This document shows positions 6,793 to 12,902 of a DNA stretch of 13,536 nt, one piece after another. This DNA comes from Thermoplasmata archaeon. GTDB lineage: Archaea > Thermoplasmatota > Thermoplasmata > Lutacidiplasmatales > UBA184. Positions within the stretch are counted from its first letter, which is position 1; the number at the start of each line of letters is the position of its first letter. Position numbers and translations under genes: made by a program. Location of the stretch: contig JASHTI010000040.1 of assembly GCA_030040625.1 (NCBI GenBank), positions 1 to 13,536 of the forward strand, read 5' to 3'. Below the pieces are notes generated by a model. That model saw only the letters and a list, made by a program, of their open reading frames with translations, had not been told where the DNA came from and did no database searches.

Positions 6793-7107
6793 GTGTCGAC
6801 CGCTCAGTTCCCGCCACCCCCCGCTTCGCCGTTCCCACCCCCCGGGGCCCCGACGTTCCCGCACCCGCCCGCCCCGGGCCAGCTCGGCAATCTCGTCCGA
6901 GCCTCCGGGACGGCCCTCATCGGGGTCGGCGTCATCGTGGCGGCGCTCTCGTTCTCGTACCTGATCCAGATCATCAAGGCCGTTGGCAACAGTTCAACGA
7001 GCGTGGCCGTGAACTTCTACCAGACCCTGGAGATCGGCGGCATCCTGGCGGGTGTCGGGCTCGTCCTTGTGGGCGTGGGCGCCTACCTGAGCGGCCGCGG
7101 GCTCTGA
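6793..7107 (+). CDS. Small membrane protein with Pro-rich N-terminal tail
   Basis: This 104-residue protein begins with a Pro-rich, low-complexity tail (residues 6-29, with PPPP and FPPPGAP), followed by two hydrophobic helices at about 38-60 and 77-99, joined by a short polar loop with GNSSTS at 65-70. Both ends are probably on the same side; the tail is likely cytoplasmic. I do not recognise a named family. Comparable small proteins with a disordered Pro-rich head and a pair of helices occur in archaeal genomes, sometimes with a zinc ribbon, which is absent here. The GTG start is supported by the TATA-like GAATAC about 24 bases upstream. The frame, length and hydrophobicity support a real gene, but function is unknown. 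Confidence 0.72.
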   Translation: MSTAQFPPPPASPFPPPGAPTFPHPPAPGQLGNLVRASGTALIGVGVIVAALSFSYLIQIIKAVGNSSTSVAVNFYQTLEIGGILAGVGLVLVGVGAYLSGRGL

Positions 7108-7145
7108 GCGACCTTCCGGTCCGTCCGGCGGGATCCGGCCGAGAG

Positions 7146-7168
7146 CCGCGCCGCTCGCCGCGGCGCGG
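7146..7168. repeat. Perfect 8-bp inverted repeat (hairpin)
   Basis: CCGCGCCG (7146-7153) and CGGCGCGG (7161-7168) form a perfect 8-bp stem around a 7-base loop. It starts 39 bases after the stop of the small membrane protein and about 85 bases before the next GNAT gene. It could stabilise or end the upstream transcript, but no T-run follows. GGATCCG occurs on both sides of it (7131-7137 and 7167-7173). Chance is possible at this GC content. Confidence 0.3.
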
Positions 7169-7253
7169 ATCCGCCCGAGATCGGCGGGGCCCTCACCGTC
7201 CTCGCTCCGGAGCGCCGAGGGCGCGCGCCGCGGGCCGGGCGATCGGCCCTCTG

Positions 7254-7820
7254 GTGGCGCGCGAGCTGACGATCGCTCGCTGGCGGGACTTCGAGGAGTT
7301 GTTCGCGAAGTACCGCGGGGTCCAGGCCGGCTGCTGGTGCATGTTCTATCACCGTGGCGGACCCAACGGCCCCCTCGGGAGCGCCGACCGCCAGGAGGCG
7401 AATCGACGGGACCATCGTGCGCTCGTTCGCGCGGGCCACGCGCACGGGGTGCTGGTCTACGCGGGCCCGGTCGTCGTCGGCTGGTGCCAGTTCGGCCGCC
7501 GGGAGGATCTGCCGCGGGTCGAGCACGGACGCAAGTACCGCGCCGCTCGGGCGGAACTGGGCACGCCGCCGCGCTGGCGGATCACCTGCTTCTTCGTCGA
7601 TCGGCCCTACCGACGAGCGGGGGTCGCAGGGTTCGCTCTCCACGCGGCCTTGAGGGCGATACAACGCCGCGGCGGCGGGATCGTGGAGGCGTACCCCGCG
7701 ACGCGCGGAGGCGCCGTGGCGATCTGGTTCGGGACCGAGGGGATGTTCCGATCCGAGGGGTTCCGGACGGTGCGGCCGTTCGGCCGAAGCAACGTCCTCG
7801 TCCGGCGCACCGTCGGCTGA
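7254..7820 (+). CDS. GNAT family N-acetyltransferase with GCWCMFYH motif
   Basis: This 188-residue protein has a GNAT acetyl-CoA-binding core: RITCFFVDRPYRRAGVAGFAL at about 109-129, where YRRAGVA replaces the usual QRGxGxG/A loop, followed by HAALRAIQRRGGGIVEAYP. The N-terminal part carries GCWCMFYH (26-33), with two cysteines and a histidine, and residues 72-82 contain a second VGWCQFG strand. This arrangement is typical of an uncharacterised GNAT subgroup found in soil microbes. The C-terminal MFRSEGFRTVRPFGRSNVLVRR (164-185) is the usual end of that subgroup. The GTG at 7254 is chosen as the nearest in-frame start before the fold; the frame is open far upstream without protein-like sequence, and no strong ribosome site is seen. 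Substrate unknown. Confidence 0.83.
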   Translation: MARELTIARWRDFEELFAKYRGVQAGCWCMFYHRGGPNGPLGSADRQEANRRDHRALVRAGHAHGVLVYAGPVVVGWCQFGRREDLPRVEHGRKYRAARAELGTPPRWRITCFFVDRPYRRAGVAGFALHAALRAIQRRGGGIVEAYPATRGGAVAIWFGTEGMFRSEGFRTVRPFGRSNVLVRRTVG

Positions 7821-7852
7821 CCCTCTCGTCGCCCCCGCGAGGCCGGAGTGGC

Positions 7853-8407
7853 TCAGCGGCGGCCCCGCCGGACCCCCGGGCCCAGCCGGATCCAGGTCAT
7901 CTCCGGTGGCTCCGTGTCGTCCTGCCACAGGGCGCCGATGACCTCGCCGAGGTGGTGCGCCTGTTCGAAGGTCGCCTGCCAGAGGCCGTCGGAGGCGACG
8001 TACCGACCCGGCATCCAGAACGCCCGCACCGGGCGGGCCAGGGCGCGCGGACCGACCGTCGCGAGGTAGGAGTCCACGGTCGCCCAGACCCTCCGGGAGT
8101 AGGCTCCGAATCCCTTCCAGTCCTTCGGCGCGCGGGTAGGGTCGCGGAACAGCGGCTCGAGCTGGGCGTCGGAGTTCTTCCCCTGGACCAGGTAGCCGAT
8201 CCACACCTCGTGGACGTTGAGGATGTGGACGAGCGTCCCGAAGAGCGACTGGTGGCCGATCTCCCGGCGCCGGATCGCCCTCCGCCAGGGCAAACGACGA
8301 ACGGCGCGCACGAACCGCTCGAAGACGCGGCGATTGTAGTCGAACAGCTGCCGGGCCTGGGCCGGCGTCAGGCGCTCGGCGTTCTGGCTCCGGCTGCGTA
8401 CGACCAT
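7853..8407 (-). CDS. DinB-like four-helix-bundle protein
   Basis: This 184-residue all-helical protein fits the DinB/YfiT-like superfamily, whose members bind a divalent metal through histidines and include thiol-dependent transferases. Seen are the first long helix (about 15-40, LFDYNRRVFERFV), the second with LVHILNVHEVWIGYL (59-73), which contributes H61 or H66, and the last helix with FEQAHHLGEVIGALW (147-161), which contributes H151/H152. The third ligand of the classical three-His site is not obvious; E148 sits where the first His of the last helix is usual. The C-terminus ends in a basic GVRRGRR tail. The ATG at 8407 has no Shine-Dalgarno; a weak CGAAAC patch lies about 26 bases upstream. 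The gene converges with the GNAT gene across 32 bases. Confidence 0.78.
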   Translation of the reverse strand: MVVRSRSQNAERLTPAQARQLFDYNRRVFERFVRAVRRLPWRRAIRRREIGHQSLFGTLVHILNVHEVWIGYLVQGKNSDAQLEPLFRDPTRAPKDWKGFGAYSRRVWATVDSYLATVGPRALARPVRAFWMPGRYVASDGLWQATFEQAHHLGEVIGALWQDDTEPPEMTWIRLGPGVRRGRR

Positions 8408-8476
8408 CCTCGCGCGGAGGCCCCCCGAGGGTTTCGCGGTTTCGCCCCGACCGGCGTTCGCGCGGATCCGAGGGAC

Positions 8477-8968
8477 TCAGTGCACCGGCGGGGCGACGTC
8501 GTCGAGGATCTTGATGAGGTTGCGATGGGCCGTCGTGTAGCCGAGCCGCGTGTACAGCGCGAGCGCCGCGGGGTTGTCTTCCCATACCGTCAGGCTCGTC
8601 CGATCGGCCCCGAGCCGGCGGGCCTCGCCTTCCAGCAGCCCGAGCAGCGCGGTGCCGAGTCCGCGCCCACGGTGTTCCGGCCAGATCGCGATCCACTGGA
8701 TGTAGAAGTCGACCTTCCCGCCGTTGGCCCGCGCCGAGTACCACGCCTCGCCGACGATCGACCCGGCGTCGTCGACGACCTCGAAGATGTGGTGGCCGGG
8801 GGTCGCGCGGCCCTGGGGGAACGTCTCGGCATACTCCCGGCGGCTCGTCTCGATCGCGTTCTCGGCGCGCCAGAGCCCGCGACGCGTCCAGCGCTCGGCG
8901 CGGCGCGGGATCGCCCGCTCGACGAAGGCGGCGAAGCCGGCGTCGTCCACGGCGCGGAGGTGGATCAC
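8477..8968 (-). CDS. GNAT family N-acetyltransferase
   Basis: This 163-residue GNAT has a canonical motif A, IWPEHRGRGLGTALLGLLE (95-113), with the acetyl-CoA pyrophosphate loop HRGRGLG (99-105). It is followed by LTVWEDNPAALALYTRLGY (126-144), the usual motif B with N132 and Y139. The N-terminal region (20-50) is rich in Arg/Glu helices and may form the substrate lid. Acceptor unknown. The GTG at 8968 starts directly before the first strand (IHLRAV). It has no clear Shine-Dalgarno, but a CTATGA element lies about 26 bases upstream. It sits 69 bases upstream of the DinB gene on the same strand; the two may be cotranscribed or read separately. Confidence 0.87.
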   Translation of the reverse strand: MIHLRAVDDAGFAAFVERAIPRRAERWTRRGLWRAENAIETSRREYAETFPQGRATPGHHIFEVVDDAGSIVGEAWYSARANGGKVDFYIQWIAIWPEHRGRGLGTALLGLLEGEARRLGADRTSLTVWEDNPAALALYTRLGYTTAHRNLIKILDDVAPPVH

Positions 8969-8990
8969 GGCCCCGAAGCCGGCCCCGGCG

Positions 8991-8998
8991 TCATAGCG
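8991..8998 (-). promoter_or_regulatory. TATA-like element for the GNAT gene at 8477-8968
   Basis: The - strand reads CGCTATGA, the only A/T-rich stretch in the 39-base gap after the aldo/keto reductase gene. It is centred about 26 bases before the GTG at 8968, fitting a leaderless archaeal promoter and suggesting that this gene is transcribed separately from the reductase. Confidence 0.4.
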
Positions 8999-9007
8999 TT
9001 GGTTCCG

Positions 9008-9994
9008 CTAGCGGTCGACCTGCGCGGCGGCGGCCGGGCCGTAGCGGGCGCCGGCGATCGCCTCCGGCGCGAACAGCGCTCCGAGCGAGGCGACCTCCTC
9101 CCGCGTGAGCCGGAGGTCGACCGCGGCGACGTTCTCCTCGAGGTAGGGGACTCGCTTCGTGCCGGGGATCGGCACGACCGTCTCGCCCTGGGCGAGGACC
9201 CAGGCGAGCGCGAGCTGGGCCGCCGTGCAGCCCTTCGCCTCCGCGAGCGAGCGCAGGCGCTCGGTGAGCGCGAGGTTCCGGTCGAGATTCTCTCCCTGGA
9301 ACCGGGGCAGCCCACGTCGGAAGTCACCGGCCGGCAGGCTCGCGAGAGAGCGGACGGTCCCCGTGAGGAAGCCGCGCCCGAGCGGGCTGAACGGAACGAA
9401 GCCGACGCCGAGCTCCCGGCACGCCGCTAGGATCCCGGCCTCGGGGTCGCGGGTCCACAGCGAGTACTCGCTCTGGACCGCCGTGATCGGGTGGACCGCG
9501 TGGGCCCGCCGGAGCGTCGCCGGACCGACCTCCGACAGCCCGAGGTGGCGGACCTTCCCCTCGTCGACCAGCTCGGCCATCGCACGGACGCTCTCCTCGA
9601 TCGGGACGCTCCGGTCGAGACGGTGGAGGTAGTACAGGTCGATCGTCGGGACGCTCAGCCGGCGCAGGCTCGCCTCGCACGCCTCCCGGATGTGCCGCGG
9701 GGAGCCGTCGACGGCCGTCGGGCGGCCCTCCGGCCCCGGCACGAGCCCGCACTTGGTGGCGAGAACGATCCGCTCTCGGTGCTCCCGCAGGACCGCGCCG
9801 ACGAGCTCCTCGTTCGCTCCCCAGGCGTAGGCGTCCGCGGTGTCGAAGAAGGTGATCCCGAGATCGAGCGCCCGGCGGAGGGTGGCGCGGCCGGAGTCGG
9901 CGTCCGGCTCGCCGTAGGACTGCGAGATGCCCATGCACCCGAGGCCGATCGCCGAGACGCGCGGTCCTCGGAGTCCCAGCGTGCGCGACTGCAC
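9008..9994 (-). CDS. Aldo/keto reductase
   Basis: This 328-residue protein is a full-length NAD(P)H-dependent aldo/keto reductase with a TIM-barrel fold, acting on aldehydes or ketones in the cytoplasm. The catalytic tetrad is intact: D51 and Y56 in DTADAY, K81 in ATKCG and H124 in YYLHRLD. GLGCMGIS (17-24) is the N-terminal motif of the AKR13-like (YakC/AldA-type) group. LGLSEV (131-136) and VPFSPLGRGFLTG (200-212) are conserved barrel strands, and PIPGTKR (265-271) is the cofactor-binding segment. The GTG at 9994 is supported by a GGAGGT six bases upstream (10000-10005). A TTACC-type patch at about 10040-10047 could be its TATA element. It is divergent from the toroid protein gene. Physiological substrate unknown. 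Confidence 0.92.
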   Translation of the reverse strand: MQSRTLGLRGPRVSAIGLGCMGISQSYGEPDADSGRATLRRALDLGITFFDTADAYAWGANEELVGAVLREHRERIVLATKCGLVPGPEGRPTAVDGSPRHIREACEASLRRLSVPTIDLYYLHRLDRSVPIEESVRAMAELVDEGKVRHLGLSEVGPATLRRAHAVHPITAVQSEYSLWTRDPEAGILAACRELGVGFVPFSPLGRGFLTGTVRSLASLPAGDFRRGLPRFQGENLDRNLALTERLRSLAEAKGCTAAQLALAWVLAQGETVVPIPGTKRVPYLEENVAAVDLRLTREEVASLGALFAPEAIAGARYGPAAAAQVDR

Positions 9995-10094
9995 CCTCTA
10001 CCTCCGGACCCGATGGCCCGACCCGGCAAGCCGGCCGGCTAGGTAACGACCGACCCCGTGGGCCCGCGGTGCCGCGCGGCTCCCGGCACGAAGG

Positions 10095-10102
10095 GCTATC
10101 CT
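10095..10102 (+). promoter_or_regulatory. TATA-like element for the toroid protein gene
   Basis: GCTATCCT at 10095-10102 is centred about 25-26 bases before the GTG at 10124. There is no Shine-Dalgarno before that GTG, so the spacing points to a leaderless transcript. It supports 10124 over the upstream in-frame GTG at 10058, which would put this element inside the coding region. Confidence 0.4.
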
Positions 10103-10123
10103 GCCCCCCGGCTGCCCCGGACC

Positions 10124-11095
10124 GTGGCGATCTCCCCTCGGCTTCGGCGATGGCTCACCGGGCCTTCGGCGGACCCGAGCGTCCGGGCGCGGTACTGGTC
10201 GGAGGTCGAGGGTCGCCCGGACGGCGACCCGAGGGTGCGGAACGCCCGTCGGCAGATCGGTCGGGTCGGCTGGGCCGCGAAGCTCCTCGAGGGGCAGTTC
10301 GCGGACGGCCACTGGGTGACGCCCGGCTCCCGCCCCCCGGACCTGTACCGGCCGAAGTACGTCGTGACGAACTGGCGGCTCATCGTCCTCGGGGACCTCG
10401 GAATGACGCGCGCCGACCGCCGGGTCCGGCGCGCCGCCGAGCGACTGCTCCGCGCCTGGAGCGGTCGCGGCGGGGACCTCTCGGGCCGGAGCGGGGAGGT
10501 CTGCGTCACCGGCAACGCCGTGCGGACCCTGATCCGCCTGGGGTACCGGCAGCACCCGGCGGTGCAGCGCTCCCTCCGATGGCTTCTGCGCGACCAGAAG
10601 GCGGACGGAGGGTGGCACTGCTTCCCGTCCCGGACCGGGACGCTCGACGGCTGGGAGGGTCTCGCCGCGCTCGCGGAGATCCCGGAGGCGGAGCGCGACG
10701 GGCCGATCCGGCGCTCGATCGAACGAGGCGCGGAGTTCTACCTCGCGCGTCGGCTCATGCGCGAGGGGCGCGGGCGCTACGCGCCCTGGTTCCGGATCCA
10801 CTACCCGAACCACTACTACTACGACCTGCTGGTCGGCCTGCGGATCCTGAGCCGGCTCGGCTACGGCCGCGACCGCCGACTGCGCCCGGCGCTCGACTGG
10901 CTCCGCTCCAAGCGGGGCGCGGACGGCACGTGGAGCCTGGAGGCCGACCACCCCGACCTCGATCCGGCGACCGCCGGCTACACCCTGCCCGGGCCGGTCT
11001 TCCCGATGCGGCTCGAGGCCCCCGGTTCGCCGAGCCGCTGGGCGACCGTCGAGGCGCTGAGCGTCCTCGCGCGGTGCGGCGGCGACGCGGCCTAG
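10124..11095 (+). CDS. Alpha/alpha-toroid protein (squalene cyclase/prenyltransferase-like repeats)
   Basis: This protein of about 323 residues is built of helical hairpin repeats with the QW-like signature of the terpene cyclase/prenyltransferase toroid fold: QFADGHW (58-64), QKADGGW (158-164) and KRGADGTW (263-270). WLL/WLR helix pairs lie between them. The DxDD acid motif of squalene-hopene cyclases is absent, and at this length it is about half a full cyclase, so cyclisation is unlikely. Homologues in archaea and bacteria are annotated only as prenyltransferase/squalene oxidase repeat proteins, without proven function. A conserved-looking aromatic patch, NHYYYDLL (229-236), lines the second half. 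The GTG at 10124 is preferred on TATA spacing and because IS-PRLRRW resembles a natural start; a GTG at 10058 would add 22 unconserved residues. Its stop codon overlaps that of the convergent M29 gene. Confidence 0.75.
   Translation: MAISPRLRRWLTGPSADPSVRARYWSEVEGRPDGDPRVRNARRQIGRVGWAAKLLEGQFADGHWVTPGSRPPDLYRPKYVVTNWRLIVLGDLGMTRADRRVRRAAERLLRAWSGRGGDLSGRSGEVCVTGNAVRTLIRLGYRQHPAVQRSLRWLLRDQKADGGWHCFPSRTGTLDGWEGLAALAEIPEAERDGPIRRSIERGAEFYLARRLMREGRGRYAPWFRIHYPNHYYYDLLVGLRILSRLGYGRDRRLRPALDWLRSKRGADGTWSLEADHPDLDPATAGYTLPGPVFPMRLEAPGSPSRWATVEALSVLARCGGDAA
11092..11095. other. CTAG shared by two convergent stop codons
   Basis: The palindrome CTAG provides the TAG stop of the + strand toroid gene (11093-11095) and the TAG stop of the - strand M29 gene (11094-11092). 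The two coding regions thus overlap by four bases with no space for a separate terminator, so their 3' untranslated regions must lie within each other's genes. Confidence 0.85.
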
Positions 11096-12195
11096 CCGGG
11101 CAGCGGGACGGACCGGCCACCGACCTCGAGCTTCGCGCCGGCGACCACCGCCCAGCCGCCGAACGGCGAGGCGTTCTGGCCGCCCGCGAACCGGTTGCCG
11201 CCTACGGCGAGCAGCACCGCCCCCGCCTCGCCGTCCTCGAGCTGGGGCGTGTCGTGGAGGGCCGGGTTCAGACCGAAGGTGAGGTAGCCCGGCCGATCGC
11301 GACCGCGGCCGCCCTTGGCGTACGGCTTCTCGAACCGCTCCGCCCCGCGGGCGAACGTCGCCTTCTGTAGCTGCCCCCCGCCGAACGTGAACCGGGCGCC
11401 GGTCGCCGTACCGTCGTCGTAGTAGCAGGTCCGGTTCGCGACGAGCGTGCCCTCGGCGACGGTCTCATCGAGGGCGATGCGGACCGCGCCGGAGGGGACG
11501 GAGGCGAGGAGGTCGAAAGGGCGGGACCGGTCGCCGGGCAGCGGCTGGCCCGTCCAGAGGCGAGCGGGCGCCTTGCCGATCCGCAGGGTCAGGTCCGTGC
11601 CGTTGGCGTGGGTCAGGCGGACGCTCGCGCCGTTGCGGAGCGCCTTCGCGAGCCGCGCGCCGCGGCGGGCCAGCTCCGCGGGGTCGACCGTCGAGCCGGC
11701 GACGACCTGGTCGATCCACTGGCGGAGGTCGACGCCGTAGGCCTCGGCGAGGGCGGGGTACGGCCGGCCGACCTCCAGGCGCAGCCCGCGGACGCCCGCC
11801 TTACGGGCCGCCCCGTACCAGCCGTCGTTGTAGGCGACGAGCGCCTCCTGCTGTTTCGGCGGGAGGGCGTTCAGCCGAACGCGATCGCCCGGTCCCCACA
11901 TGTGGATGTAGACGTCCGTTCGCCCGAGCGCGGCCCACTCGTGCGCCGCGGCACGACCGAGGACCTTCGCCTCGCCGGCGTCGACCGAGTCCCAGTACGC
12001 CGCCTCGTCCTCGTAGACGACCATCGGCAGCGCCCCGAGGCGCCGGCTCTCGCGCGCCAGGGCCACCGCCCAGGGCAGCGTGTGCGGCCACGCCTCCACC
12101 ATCACCCGCTCTCCGGCTCGGAGGCGGAGGTTCCTCGTCAGCAACGATCGGGCGAGCTTGGTGGCGGTCGCAGGGTCCACGGTAGGATCGGCCAT
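11092..12195 (-). CDS. M29 aminopeptidase homologue, probably non-catalytic
   Basis: This 367-residue protein has the overall plan of the M29 (AmpS/AmpT, aminopeptidase T) family: an N-terminal alpha/beta domain with LRLRAGERVMVEA (23-35), DVYIHMWGPGD (94-104) and a C-terminal domain with YLTFGLNP (304-311) and GGQNAS (338-343). The expected metal ligands are missing by eye alignment. The usual PxGEV is PSGAV (A237 for Glu), the GE before the GxN motif is GY (Y304), the HIALG histidine is L328 in AVLLAVG, and the final HWD is replaced by GGW at 346-348. The protein is therefore likely a fold without dicopper-like or dizinc peptidase chemistry. The ATG has GGAG about five bases upstream and a strong TAATTA element 24 bases further up, centred about 25 bases before the start. 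It is divergent from the 12432 gene. Confidence 0.78.
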   Translation of the reverse strand: MADPTVDPATATKLARSLLTRNLRLRAGERVMVEAWPHTLPWAVALARESRRLGALPMVVYEDEAAYWDSVDAGEAKVLGRAAAHEWAALGRTDVYIHMWGPGDRVRLNALPPKQQEALVAYNDGWYGAARKAGVRGLRLEVGRPYPALAEAYGVDLRQWIDQVVAGSTVDPAELARRGARLAKALRNGASVRLTHANGTDLTLRIGKAPARLWTGQPLPGDRSRPFDLLASVPSGAVRIALDETVAEGTLVANRTCYYDDGTATGARFTFGGGQLQKATFARGAERFEKPYAKGGRGRDRPGYLTFGLNPALHDTPQLEDGEAGAVLLAVGGNRFAGGQNASPFGGWAVVAGAKLEVGGRSVPLPG

Positions 12196-12431
12196 GCCGC
12201 TCCGAGCCCCCGGAACTAATTACCGCCGGCCCCCGGCCCGTGCAACGCTCACGGCGGCACGACGTTCCACCGGCCCACCCGCCGTCGATGGGAGGCGGTC
12301 ACCGGAGGATCCAGGCTGAAGTACGTGCGCGTGCCATACACGGGTGAGGAACGTTTGCCTCCTCCTCCCGCCGCTGGGGCCCCCGCCCGCTCTTCGGACC
12401 GCTGGCGCGGGCGATAGGGTCCGGGTAGTCG
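12196..12431. other. Divergent intergenic region
   Basis: This 236-base gap is the longest non-coding stretch in the window. It holds the promoter of the M29 gene at its left end and presumably that of the + strand membrane protein at its right end, where GATAGG (12412-12417) is a weak TATA candidate 18 bases before the ATG. A short GAGG/CCTC inverted repeat lies at about 12344-12364. I see no RNA gene or convincing small reading frame in it. Confidence 0.4.
12217..12222 (-). promoter_or_regulatory. TATA box for the M29 homologue gene
   Basis: TAATTA stands out as the clearest A/T hexamer in the window. It is centred 24-25 bases before the ATG at 12195 on the - strand, the distance of an archaeal TATA box from a start site at or next to the start codon. 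A GGAG lies about five bases before the ATG, so a few-base leader or a leaderless message are both possible. Confidence 0.55.
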
Positions 12432-12884
12432 ATGCACGACTACGTCGCGACGTTCTACGGCGGCTACGACCAGATCGGCCTGCGCCGCGGAACCCGACTC
12501 CGCCCGTCCGGGCCGGCCGTGGCGCTCGTCGTCGCTTCGGTGGCGTTGCTGGTCCTGATCGCCTCCGACGTCTCGGCGTACGAGAGCCGCCCGCCCGTCG
12601 TCGACGTGACGGCCGTCGATTGGTACGGTCCCGGCGGCATCCTGTTGCTGACCTCGGCCGGCTTCACCCTGGGCGGCGGGACGACCACCGCGTTCACCCT
12701 CACCTGCGATCCGACGACCTCGATCTGCTTGCCGTGGGACGGCGCGGCCGTGGCGGCCCCGTTCACCCTCGTGCACTTCTCGGCGGCGCTCGCGGGCGTC
12801 GAATACACGAACCTGACCGTCCGCGCGCCGGAGGCGGGCTACGACGGTCCGCTGACGATCACCCTCGACCTGCCGAACCTGTAG
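12432..12884 (+). CDS. Single-pass membrane protein with extracellular Cys-pair domain
   Basis: This 150-residue protein has a short N-terminal segment with a basic patch (LRRGTRLRP, 17-25), one transmembrane helix at about 28-46 and an outside domain of about 100 residues. That domain is rich in Thr, Gly and beta-prone stretches, ends in LTITLDLPNL, and has two cysteines (C92, C99) that could form a disulphide and one NLT sequon (127-129). The basic side before the helix argues for N-in orientation. I do not recognise the family. The opposite neighbour across 18 bases also encodes an exported domain with a Cys pair. The ATG at 12432 is chosen because it begins the segment before the helix; no strong ribosome site is seen. 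It is probably a real gene, judging by its length and clean hydrophobic profile. Confidence 0.65.
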   Translation: MHDYVATFYGGYDQIGLRRGTRLRPSGPAVALVVASVALLVLIASDVSAYESRPPVVDVTAVDWYGPGGILLLTSAGFTLGGGTTTAFTLTCDPTTSICLPWDGAAVAAPFTLVHFSAALAGVEYTNLTVRAPEAGYDGPLTITLDLPNL

Positions 12885-12902
12885 CCGACCGGCCGCCCGC
12901 CG

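Noticed and set aside
7842..7858. tRNA-like 5' end with an A-box-like TGGCTCAGCGG
   Set aside because: No matching acceptor strand, anticodon stem or GGTTCRANNCC B-box follows within 100 bases, and most of the stretch is the coding end of the DinB gene.
7083..8744. A 553-codon open frame on the - strand
   Set aside because: It covers the GNAT gene on the other strand and the DinB gene in another frame, and has no protein-like hydrophobic pattern or known motif.
7337..9430. A 697-codon open frame on the + strand, the longest in the window
   Set aside because: It lies antisense to the DinB, GNAT and aldo/keto reductase genes, all with clear motifs. Its product is Arg/Pro/Gly/Asp-rich low complexity without a recognisable fold, as expected for shadow frames in GC-rich DNA.
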